Shown: positions 7,871 to 15,848 of the stretch, one piece after another
How positions within the stretch are numbered: position 1 is the stretch's first letter
Layout: every line of letters starts with the position of its first letter
NCBI RefSeq assembly: GCF_004348425.1
Contig: NZ_SMKK01000083.1
Coordinates: 1 to 35,493 of the forward strand
Direction of reading: 5' to 3'
Source of the DNA: Actinomadura sp. 7K507
Lineage (GTDB): Bacteria > Actinomycetota > Actinomycetes > Streptosporangiales > Streptosporangiaceae
Length of the DNA: 35,493 nt
Notes under the pieces: generated by a model
What the model saw: only the letters and a program-made list of their open reading frames with translations
The model's database searches: none
Told to the model about the DNA's origin: nothing
Program-made: the position numbers and the translations under genes

Positions 7871-8186
7871 GGTGTCTGGTGTGGCCATGGTGTGGCCATC
7901 GCGTCGGAGCGGCACCACGGCGGCCACCGCTTCGGCAGCGGCCTTGGCCACTTCGGGCAGGACGGAGGCGTAGGTATCGGCCGTGAACGATGACCGAGCG
8001 TCGCGCTGATCACCTTCAGTCGACCTTGCCGAGCAAGCTCAGCGTCGCCGCGCCGTGGCGAAGGTCGTGGAACCGGATCCGCGGTAGCTGGCCGCCGTCG
8101 ATGGCGACCTTGGCCGCGCGCAGGCTGATCCGGTGCCGCCGAGCGATGCGCTCGATGGGCCTGTCCTCCCCGAAGTGCCTTACGGA
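7845..8186 (-). pseudogene. Tyrosine integrase C-terminal fragment at tRNA-Ser
   Basis: On the minus strand from about 8186 the frame reads GEDRPIERIARRHRISLRAAK, then LPRIRFHDLRHGAATLSLLGKVD and a TGA (8016-8018). HDLRHG carries the catalytic His and Arg of a tyrosine recombinase. After the stop, KVISATLGH and, in another frame, ADTYASVLPEVAKAAAEAVAAV continue the family, with the catalytic Tyr in DTYASVL. So there is a stop/frameshift after GKVD and a short deletion between LGH and ADTY. The C-terminus runs toward the tRNA-Ser 3' end. The 5' part is missing, lost around the IS110-type insertion. Confidence 0.75.
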
Positions 8187-8239
8187 CGACGTCGTAGCGT
8201 TCGCTGAGGGCTTCGAAGCGCTGGGAGATCCACTCTCAT

Positions 8240-9690
8240 GGCTCCCCTCTGTGTCAAGGGGCCGTGCTGAGGGTGGTCGTAGGGTGGGTGGTGGCGGGTC
8301 CGGGAAGTGACTTGTCCGAAGTGCCGGTATGGGGATGTGAGCCGGCCGCGCTGGATTCAGTAGTCGCTCCCCGGTGTCCTCCCGGGCCCGTCACCGCCTG
8401 GCCGAGGGCGTCGTCGAGCATGCGCCGGTAGACGATGTCGGACAGGCGGCGTTTGAGGGCCCGCATCGCTTCCATCGAGGTCTTGCCCGAGGCTGTCTTG
8501 CGGTCGAAGTAGGCGCGCCCTTCGGTGGGGTTGCGGAGCTGCACGGTGGCCATGATGTGCAGCACCCGGTTGATCTGCCGGTTGCCTGCCCGCGACAGCC
8601 GGTGCCGGACTTGGTCGCCGGAGGAGGCGTCGATGGGCGCGGTGCCGTTCCAGGAGGCGAAGTGCGCCCGGTCGGGGAACCGGGTGATGTCGCCGACCTC
8701 GACCAGCAGGCGGGCGGCGCCGGACGGGCCGGTGCCGTGCAGGTCCATCAGGGTGGTGCCGGTGGAGGCGACCAGTTCCTTGAGCTCCTTGTCGGCCTCT
8801 TTGGAACGCCGGTAGATGCGTTCCAGATCGCTGATCAGTTCCGCGGCGACCCTGCGTCGCGCCTTGCCCGCCGCGTCACGAGGCCGCACCTTGGCGAGCA
8901 GGGCCTTGGCCTGGGCGGCCGACAGACTCTTCTTGGCCCCGCCGGGGATGAGCTCCAGCAGTAGCTGGTGCAGCTGGGCGACCATCCGGGTGTGGTCATC
9001 GCCGAGGGACCGGCGGCGGTCCACCAGGATCCGCAGCAGCGCGAGCTGCTCGTCGTTGACCACGGGTCGAAGGCTGGCCATCCGGGTGCCGACCAGGGCG
9101 ACCGAGTGCGCGTCGGTGGCGTCGGTCTTGCGGCCTTGCCCGGTGGCGAACACCCGTGCCCGTGCCGACAGCTTCGCCGGGACGTCCAGGACCTGTTCGC
9201 CATCGGCCAGCAGCCGGTTGGCGATGTGCCGGCCGATGCCGTTGCAGCCTTCGACGGCCCACACCCGGTCCGGCCACTGCCGGGCGTAGCGCAGCATCGC
9301 GGTGTAGCCGCGCGGTCGGTGCCGTAGCGTCCGCCGCCCAGGACGGTCTCGTCGGCGGCCATCACCTCGATCGTGGCGGAGCGCTTGTGCGGGTCCATGC
9401 CAAACACCACTGGGTCCATGCGCGTCCTCCGATGCTCGATCCATCACCTGGGTTGTCGAGCCGGGAGGGCACCGCTACTTCGAGCAGAGCAAACCCCTCT
9501 TGAGCCTCTCCCCGCCCTGGGCGACGCCCGGACCGCGCAGGCCAAAAGAGAGCCACACGACCAGCGTGGGCAGCCGATGTGAGAGCGACGGCCCGGGCGC
9601 CTGGACCGAGCCTGGCCGAGCACCGGTCCTGAGGCAATGAAACAAGTAGCCGACGAGCGAACGTTGACTGCACGACTTCATACGAACACA
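8240..9690 (-). mobile_element. IS110-family insertion element, ends approximate
   Basis: The region holds an IS110 transposase gene (frameshifted) plus a non-coding stretch upstream of its start (9420 to about 9640-9690). IS110 elements lack clear inverted ends and do not duplicate targets, so the limits are estimates: on the left, integrase-like sequence can be followed to about 8190, and on the right the transposase-linked non-coding region fades by about 9690. Confidence 0.5.
8254..9419 (-). pseudogene. IS110-family transposase with a one-base frameshift
   Basis: ATG at 9419 starts VVFGMDPHKRSATIEVM, the first catalytic Asp region of the RuvC-like DEDD domain. After GRYGTDRA the frame is lost by one missing base at about 9308-9309; the next frame continues GYTAMLRYARQWPDRVWAVEGCNGIG with the catalytic Glu, then TDATDAHSVALV with the Asp pair. 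The C-terminal Tnp_20 domain is complete (LHGTGPSGAARLLVEVGD, ASWNGTAPIDASSG, RLSRAGNRQINRVLH), including the Ser-containing motif. Apart from the single lesion the protein looks full length, so inactivation appears recent or could be a sequencing error. Confidence 0.85.
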
Positions 9691-10054
9691 TCGTGTCGGG
9701 TGACTCCTGCATTCAGATCATCCGCTTCGGTCCCGGAACGCGCCTGCCAGTGCTGCAACGATCCACTCGCGCCACTCGAGATCACCGTGGGCCGGCCCGA
9801 CGCGCGTCCTCATACTCGGTGAGCGCGATGTACCTGCGAGTCTTCTGGCCGACCTGGCCGCCCGACAGTTCCTGGAGATATGTCCCGCGCGACCTCGTTC
9901 TGTTCAAACTACTTGGGACGCTTGAAGGCGGCGGGCCTGTGCGGTGGGGGCTGGCCACGGACTCTAACGGTCCACGCGATTACCTTTGCTGGTCAGTGCG
10001 CCATGGAGCCGGCCCGGTCGGGATCGTCAGCCATCACCTTGAACACCCCGAAAC
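9420..10054. other. IS110 upstream region (possible bridge-RNA locus) and unassigned DNA
   Basis: From 9420 to about 9640 lies the non-coding region 5' of the IS110 transposase, the place where IS110-group elements encode their guide (bridge) RNA; no fold was computed. From about 9690 to 10054 only open frames with Arg/Ser-rich composition are present (for example 9693-10421 on the plus strand), with no motif I recognise. Confidence 0.3.
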
Positions 10055-10369
10055 TCATTCGTTCTCGGGCACAGCATCGTCTCGGGCCCGGCCGGTCTGC
10101 GTTTTCTGCGCGAACGTCGGCCTGGCCCGGGAAGTCCCGCGGGATTGCTCCCGGCGGGCTGCCACTGGGCCCACTGCGGGCGGAGGGCGATGGTCCAATG
10201 GCGGAAGAGCCTTGATGAGTTCCGGGCGTTGGTTGGGACTGGTGCCACGTAGTGCGAGCCACACAAGTAGACAGTTACGCACTTCCCGAACCACGGGTGC
10301 CGTTGCCCGAGCGGTCAGGGCCAGTGTGACCAGTGCGAGGCTCAGGGTGCTGGATGCCATGCCGCACAT
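10055..10369 (-). CDS. Small hypothetical protein with N-terminal hydrophobic helix
   Basis: A 104-residue frame beginning MCGMASSTLSLALVTLALTA, a hydrophobic helix that could be a signal or membrane anchor, followed by VREVRNCLLVWLALRGTSPNQRPELI and a Pro/Arg-rich tail. An in-frame ATG at 10360 is an equally good start. No clear ribosome site is seen. The regular hydrophobic pattern and the RPELIKALP segment suggest a real small actinomycete protein, but I cannot name the family. It is divergent from the HTH gene at 10496. Confidence 0.35.
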   Translation of the reverse strand: MCGMASSTLSLALVTLALTARATAPVVREVRNCLLVWLALRGTSPNQRPELIKALPPLDHRPPPAVGPVAARREQSRGTSRARPTFAQKTQTGRARDDAVPENE

Positions 10370-10495
10370 GGGAGCATGGCGCGCAGCCGTAGGCCTAGCG
10401 GCTCGTGTCCACTGCGGGTGACCGGTTCCACTAGCAGTGGATCGGAAGGGCTCACAGGGAAACGCGGATACCTCTAACGTGGCTCGGGTGAATGA

Positions 10496-11011
10496 ATGGC
10501 AGAGCCCCCATTGGAGGGGCACCCCCTGCACATCGGATGCGTGGCCGTTCTCCGACGACGCCACGTGTTCGAGGCCCGGCGTGCGATCGTCCAGCTGGTT
10601 AAGACCTTCGATAGCGGTATGAATCCGCCTGACATGGAAGTGTCCGATACGGATCACGCACTGCGGTACATCCGTGCCGCGAAAGACCTGGAAGCGATCA
10701 TGGGCGTCATCCGGAAGGATCTTCTAGCCGAGGCGCGGGCACGCGGCCTGACATGGGAGGCCATTGGCCGCGCTATGGGGATCGGGACCACGGGGGCTCA
10801 GAGGGCCGGTCGAGGCGGGCTGTCGAAAGAGCGCCTGGAGCAGCTCAAGATCGAGGCCTTCGTGTCATGGCTGGGTTGCCAGGCCGCGACGCCCCACCAA
10901 TCTCCCCCAGAAGTCGCCGAAGTTCTGGGCGGGGCCACGCCGTTGGAACGGCTCGCTTTTCTGGCCCTCAATGCGTCTGCTCCTGTTCGCGCTGCTGCAC
11001 GCACCCGATGA
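10496..11011 (+). CDS. Putative helix-turn-helix DNA-binding protein
   Basis: A 171-residue soluble protein. The central part reads DHALRYIRAAKDLEAIMGVIRKDLL, a helical segment, then ARARGLTWEAIGRAMGIGTTGAQ, which has the spacing of a helix-turn-helix (T-W-E-A-I-G-R-A-M-G), followed by an Arg/Gly linker and a Leu/Ala helical C-terminus. Regulatory DNA binding is inferred from this motif alone; no known family is recognised. The start is uncertain: ATG 10496, 10619 and 10634 are in frame and none has a strong ribosome site. The last fits a minimal HTH protein best. Confidence 0.5.
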   Translation: MAEPPLEGHPLHIGCVAVLRRRHVFEARRAIVQLVKTFDSGMNPPDMEVSDTDHALRYIRAAKDLEAIMGVIRKDLLAEARARGLTWEAIGRAMGIGTTGAQRAGRGGLSKERLEQLKIEAFVSWLGCQAATPHQSPPEVAEVLGGATPLERLAFLALNASAPVRAAARTR

Positions 11012-11456
11012 ACAGTCCACCGATGTTGCCCATTTCCACTGGTTCCTCGCACACGTGCGACGGGTCTGCAGCACTGTGATCCTCATTCTCGGGCGTCCCG
11101 ATGTGGGCTCCGCGATACCGGCGCCTGATTAGCAGTGACAGGCGTTGGGGCACTGCTCCCGCCGCCAGCCCCGACCACGACGGCGGGGATGCGCCGCAAG
11201 CGCGAGAAACCGCACAGGCCCCCGCGACCGGGGCTCACTCACATGCCCGCTCATGCCGCCGACCGTGTGTTACGTATTCCGTCTGCTGCTTTGCGGCTGT
11301 AAGTACCGCTGGCTTGCGGCCGTTTCGTAGGACGTTCTGGGTCACTTTTGCTGGGGTCGCTTCGCTGGTTTGAGCATCCGCGAAGGTCAGGGCGGCCCTT
11401 ATATGGCTATGCGTGGGTAGCCAGTCGAACCTGCCGACCGTCCTGCCGGAATGAGA
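11012..11456. other. Intergenic, no recognisable gene
   Basis: This 445-base stretch separates the convergent HTH and TPR genes. It has a small GC hairpin (GCCCC-CGCGACC-GGGGC near 11220) but no coding motif on either strand. Confidence 0.5.
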
Positions 11457-13550
11457 TCATGAGTCGGGTTGGTCCAGATCGTTGAGGACGAGGCCGAGTT
11501 GGGCCTGGCTAGCCAGAGTGTCGGGGTGGTAGACGCCAAGGACCCGGGTGCGGCTTTCCAGCACGGTTCGTCCCTCTTCCTCCGCTTCTTCCAGCCTCCC
11601 CAGTCGATGCAGTACGACGGAGAGCGTACTGCGGCTGGCGAGGGTGTCCGGGTGCTCGGGACCAAGGATTTGGAGGCGTCCGTTGAGCGCGGCTCGTCCT
11701 TCTTGCTCGGCCTCCTCCAGTTTGCCAAGTTCACTCAGTATTACGGCAAGGTTGCTGCGACTGGCCAGGGTGTAGGGGTGTTCGGCCCCGAGTACTCGGA
11801 TGCGGCCGTTAAGTGCCGACTCCCCTTCTTGTCTGGCTTCCTCCAGCCGGCCCATTTCACCCAGCACTGTGGCGAGAATACAGCGGCTGGCTAGGGAGGA
11901 GCGGTGTTGGTCTCCTAGGACCCGGATGCGGCCGTTCAGCGCTCTCCGCCCTTCTTCCTCGGCTTCCTCAAGGCGCCCCAGATCGCGCAGGACGGTGACA
12001 AGGATGCTGCGGCTGGCAAGAGTGTGAGGATGTTCGGGCCCGAATACTCGGATGCGGCCGTTCAGCACGGCCCGCGCCTCTTGTTCGGCCTCTTCCAACC
12101 GCCCGAGTCGGCGCAGCAAGGCGGCGAGGTTGCTGTGTCGAGCAAGGGCATCGGGATGATCGGGCCTATGACGATCGTGTTCGGTGGCCTGGCGTAGGGC
12201 GTGTTCTGCTAGTTGGTAGCGCCCTTGGGAGTAGGCTGCACCCGCGATGCTCAGGCTGTCGGCTGGGCTCGCAAAAGCCAAAACAGTGATGAGAGTGCGT
12301 TCTGGAACGTAGTGTCCGGCGGGCGTACGCCGTTGGACGACGTCGATGAGGTAGTCAAAAACCTCGAAGGTGTCATTTCCGACGGGATGCAGCAGGGCAT
12401 TACCCGAAGGACGTAGGTAAGTGGCCCATTCCCATGCTCGATCTTCGGGTTCGGGTCGAAGGCGTGCTCCCCCCCGCTCGCTGAGATAGCCGACGTGCAA
12501 GTCGCTGAGAAGAGCCCGGGGGAGCGGGCTGGTGTAACCAGCCCGGCGGCAGCCGATGGCGGCCGCGATCAGCGCGGCTCCGCGTGGATGAGTACCGCGC
12601 GCCCAGGCGTTCTCCCATTCTCTCAACAGTTCTGGGCCGCAGGCTAGATACTCGGCGAGCCCATAGTTGCCAGAGTGAACAAGAGCATCGTCTATTCGTG
12701 GATCTTCCTTGGCTATTTTTCGAGCTCTACCCCGCTCAGAGCTTGTGAAGTTTCGTTCAAGAAAAATGCGATCGGACTGATCGAGCACCGCTTGGGTGTC
12801 ATATTGGAGTTGACGTCCTTCCTCTCCCGGAGCGGTCTCGGCGCCGGTAAGGCGACTCTCTTCCGCCGTGCGGAGAGTTGCCAGAATAATTCTGTGATGC
12901 TTGTTCCCGGCGAGCAGTTCCGTGACCGCCTTGCGGGTGAGTCCATCGGAACCCAGATAATGCTCCAGGTCGTTCAACCACAGTACGCATCGCCGGATCT
13001 TTGCAGCGACCTCAATGGCCACGGATAGTCCATCTCTGCCTTCGGGGGAGATAAATGTATGGTCCGGCAAGATCGCTCTCATGGCCTCGTAGGCGGCCCT
13101 TGTTTTGCCCGCTGTGGAATCACCGACCAGTAGCAGGAAGCCGGGGTGGTTCAGCACGTCTCGGAGTCGGAGGTCGATATCGCGTGGCACGTATACCGGT
13201 ACCCGATCGCGGCTGAGTGGATCAGCGTCTTCTCTGGGTTCCCTCAACGGCGCGGGATGCACTCCGACCGCGATCGGGTCAGTGATCTCCTTGACTCGGG
13301 GAAGCCTCCCACCGGGAGTAAAGGTTCCCATGGCCAACTGCTTGGCCTGCTCGTCGCGATGTTGCGCCAGTGCTGTGAACCGCTCCCTGCCCACCCAGGC
13401 GAACAGTGCCGCGATGGGGCCGATCGTCGCTGCAGCAACTAATGCGCGCCAGTCCTTGACATTGGCGATGGTCAGTAGCGTGGGGGCCGCGACCAGTAAC
13501 GCTCCGCTCACCGCTAACAGTCCGTACCAACCGGCTCGCCGTTGCCGCAT
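11457..13550 (-). CDS. Membrane-anchored P-loop NTPase with C-terminal TPR repeats
   Basis: A 697-residue protein. Two hydrophobic helices at the N-terminus (about 9-29 and 36-53) anchor it in the membrane. A P-loop GDSTAGKT (143-150) and a Walker B-like strand RRCVLWLNDLEHY (about 187-198) mark an NTPase domain, followed by a helical region and from about residue 465 five 42-residue kinesin-light-chain-type tetratricopeptide repeats (pattern LGRLEEAEQEARAVLNGRIR, then VFGPEHPHTLASRS). The layout is that of actinomycete NTPase-TPR signalling proteins of STAND-like style; its trigger and output are unknown. I chose ATG 13550 because GGGAG lies five bases upstream and the membrane helices start directly after it; a GTG at 13637 would add 29 residues. 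The TPR block is a 126-bp tandem DNA repeat. Confidence 0.8.
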   Translation of the reverse strand: MRQRRAGWYGLLAVSGALLVAAPTLLTIANVKDWRALVAAATIGPIAALFAWVGRERFTALAQHRDEQAKQLAMGTFTPGGRLPRVKEITDPIAVGVHPAPLREPREDADPLSRDRVPVYVPRDIDLRLRDVLNHPGFLLLVGDSTAGKTRAAYEAMRAILPDHTFISPEGRDGLSVAIEVAAKIRRCVLWLNDLEHYLGSDGLTRKAVTELLAGNKHHRIILATLRTAEESRLTGAETAPGEEGRQLQYDTQAVLDQSDRIFLERNFTSSERGRARKIAKEDPRIDDALVHSGNYGLAEYLACGPELLREWENAWARGTHPRGAALIAAAIGCRRAGYTSPLPRALLSDLHVGYLSERGGARLRPEPEDRAWEWATYLRPSGNALLHPVGNDTFEVFDYLIDVVQRRTPAGHYVPERTLITVLAFASPADSLSIAGAAYSQGRYQLAEHALRQATEHDRHRPDHPDALARHSNLAALLRRLGRLEEAEQEARAVLNGRIRVFGPEHPHTLASRSILVTVLRDLGRLEEAEEEGRRALNGRIRVLGDQHRSSLASRCILATVLGEMGRLEEARQEGESALNGRIRVLGAEHPYTLASRSNLAVILSELGKLEEAEQEGRAALNGRLQILGPEHPDTLASRSTLSVVLHRLGRLEEAEEEGRTVLESRTRVLGVYHPDTLASQAQLGLVLNDLDQPDS

Positions 13551-13733
13551 ACTCGCTCCCGCCAGTCGGGTCGACTGTTGCGTACGTTGATGGCTCGTTC
13601 CGGACTCCGGCTGGCCTGCTGGCCGCAACCGGGACACCGTCCAGGTGACACCCCTCTAGCTAGTATCCAGATAATTACGTTAGCGGCCGGTCCGCGGGAT
13701 AAAGGGTTGATTGCCACACTCGGTCAGAAGACG

Positions 13734-13759
13734 GAGCGACTCTGTCGGGAATCTTGGGG
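13734..13759 (+). repeat. IS1182 left terminal inverted repeat, 26 bp
   Basis: Identical to the reverse complement of 15529-15554 over all 26 bases. Confidence 0.9.
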
Positions 13760-13767
13760 ATGTGTGA

Positions 13768-15437
13768 TCACTTGCCCTGGCGCCACCACATCGGCCGGGG
13801 GAGTTCGCGTTGCTGGAGGTATTGCTGGAACGCGGTTGGCGGGCGGGGCCGGTAGGTGGAGGTTTCCGGGTCCTGTTCGCTGAGGCGTTGGATGTTGATC
13901 GCGATCGCGGTCAGGACATGCTGGAGGTGGACCTTGGCGGTTTGGTGGTAGCGGCAGCGGCGCATTCGGTGGCCGTTGACGATCTCGTTGACGGTGCCCT
14001 CGACGCCTGAGCGGGAGTGGTAGAGGCGCAGCCAGGCGGGATCGTGCTGGTCGGCGCGGTTCTTGGCCTGGATCTGGTGCAGATGCCGGGGCAGGAAGTT
14101 GATCGTTGGTGGTGAGGTTCCGCTGGTGCAGCGGGGCCGGTCGGGACACGGCGCGCAGTGATTCTTGTGGAAGCGGGCCACCAGGTAGGGGCCATCGCCG
14201 GGGCCTGCACCCGGTTGCCGGTGACCTTTCCGTTCGGGCAGGTCACGGTGCGGTGGTCGAAGTCGATGGCGAAGTCTTCGCGGGCGAAACCGGTCTGCTG
14301 TTTGCGGTGCCGGTTCGGGCCCCGGGCAGCCAGCGGCCCCACCAGTTCGGTGTTGTGCGCACGGGCGGCCTCATCGACGGCGACGGCCGAGGTGTAACCG
14401 CCGTCGACCAGGTGCTGAGCGGGCAGGAGCCGCCGGTGGGCGAGCCGCTGGTGGATGCCGGGCAGGGCCTTGATGTCACCTGCCGAGACCACGGTGGCCA
14501 CATCTGTGATCACGTTGGTGCCCTCGTCGTCGCAGGTCTCGGTGACGTGGGCGAGGTAGCCGGTCCACTTGGTGTCGTTGCGGCTGACGTAGCGGGCATC
14601 GGTGTCGTAGGGCGATTGGATCCGGCGCCCCGCCGGTGGCAGGCCGGCCTTCTCATCGCGGGGGCGCAGCCGGTCGCCGGCATCGGTGTAGAACTGCTGC
14701 ACCAGGACCTGCCGCAACACCCGTACCTGCCTGCCCGTCCGGCACCAGGGGGCCTGCGCACCAACGGCGGTCAGCAGGGCGTGACCGTCGAGGCCGGCCT
14801 GGGTGAGCCGGGACACCGGGCGACTGGGCTGGCTGCACATCCGCACCTGCCGCCCGTAGCGCTCGCCCCATTCGGCTGTGACCAGCCCGTCCAGCACCTC
14901 CGGGGCGGTGCGGGCCACCTCCTCCACCGCGGCCCGCACCGTCTCCAAGACCAGCTCCAGGCGAGTCAGCACCCGCGCGGCGCTCAGGATGCGGGTGGAA
15001 TCGGTGCGCTGCCGTCCACGCTCACGCACCAGCCCCGCCGCCTTCAGCCGCTCCAACGCCAGGTTCAGCAGGGCATCGGCGCGGCCTTCGTGCGCGAGCC
15101 GGCCACGGAAGTCGCCCAGCACACTGTGATGAAAGCCGGGGTCCTCCAGCTCCAGGCCGAGCGCGTACTTGAAGTCGATCCGGCAGCGGACCGCCTCGGC
15201 CGCCTGCCGGTCGGACAGATTGTGCAGGAACTGCAGGACACTGACGGTGGCCAGCTGCGCAGGGGAGATGCCCGCGCGCCCGTCACGCGGATACCAGGCG
15301 GCGAAATCCTCATCGCTCCACAGTCCGTCGAGGCGTTCACGGACCCACATCGCGGTGGTCCCCCTCGGATTGCTGGCGCGCGCCACCCGCGCGGTCAGCT
15401 CTGGGATCTCGACACCAGACCGGGCACGAACCGACAC
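13768..15437 (-). pseudogene. IS1182-family transposase with a one-base frameshift
   Basis: From GTG 15437 the frame reads a DUF772-type N-terminal domain (MWVRERLDGLWSDEDFAAWY, ISPAQLATVSVLQFLHNLSD, CRIDFKYALGLELED), then QRTDSTRILSAARV and the DDE core (DTDARYVSRNDTKWTGYLAH, QHLVDGGYTSA). Near 14190-14220 the frame shifts by one base; the alternative frame continues YLVARFHKNHCAPCPDRPRC, SRSGVEGTVNEIVNGHRMRR with the catalytic Glu, and stops at 13768. The offset between the two frames fits one deleted base. Everything else looks intact, including both element ends. Confidence 0.85.
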
Positions 15438-15528
15438 GTGTGACCACCTCGGGGGACATGGGCGACGTCATGAACCCGCGGTAGTTTGTCGATCACTCAT
15501 CGACCATCCCCCGAGACGCGCCGACGAG

Positions 15529-15554
15529 CCCCAAGATTCCCGACAGAGTCGCTC
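15529..15554 (-). repeat. IS1182 right terminal inverted repeat, 26 bp
   Basis: Reverse complement of 13734-13759; the right edge adjoins the broken MFS gene. Confidence 0.9.
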
Positions 15555-15763
15555 ACTCCGCAGAAGAGGATCAGGAGGGCGGGGATCGAGTTGCAGGCCA
15601 GCACGATCGCGAGGCCGCCGGGACCGTATCCAAGGCCCATCACACCCCAGGCGAGAGCCATCTGGCCGAAACCGGCACCTGCGCTGGAAACGAGGCGGGC
15701 GATGAACAGTGGGGAAGCTTCCGGGTCTCGGAAAAGAGCCAGGGGCGAGAGGGCTTTGAACAC
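15555..15763 (-). pseudogene. MFS transporter, N-terminal fragment cut by IS1182
   Basis: GTG 15763 starts FKALSPLALFRDPEASPLFI, then LVSSAGAGFGQMALAWGVMG and AIVLACNSIPALLILFCGV, the first two membrane spans of an MFS_3 (EntS-like) exporter. About 69 residues remain; the frame then runs into the IS1182 inverted repeat. The other ten spans are not in the window. Confidence 0.75.
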
Positions 15764-15848
15764 GCTCGCACCTTAGAGTGCGGCACGTTCGACACCACTG
15801 GCCCTTTTCTGGATCTTGCCAGATGCTGGCGAAATTCTTGCAGTCCGG

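Larger units (their letters stand above)
13734..15554 (-). mobile_element. IS1182-family insertion element (1821 bp)
   Basis: Perfect 26-bp inverted repeats at 13734-13759 and 15529-15554 (outer sequence GAGCGACTCTGTCGGGAATC) enclose one transposase gene. No target duplication is visible, and the right flank is an MFS gene whose remainder is not found on the left, so DNA beside the element was deleted or rearranged after insertion. Confidence 0.85.

Noticed and set aside
9693..10421. Plus-strand ORF of 242 codons
   Set aside because: Irregular composition, no ribosome site, no motif, and it runs opposite a more gene-like minus-strand frame.
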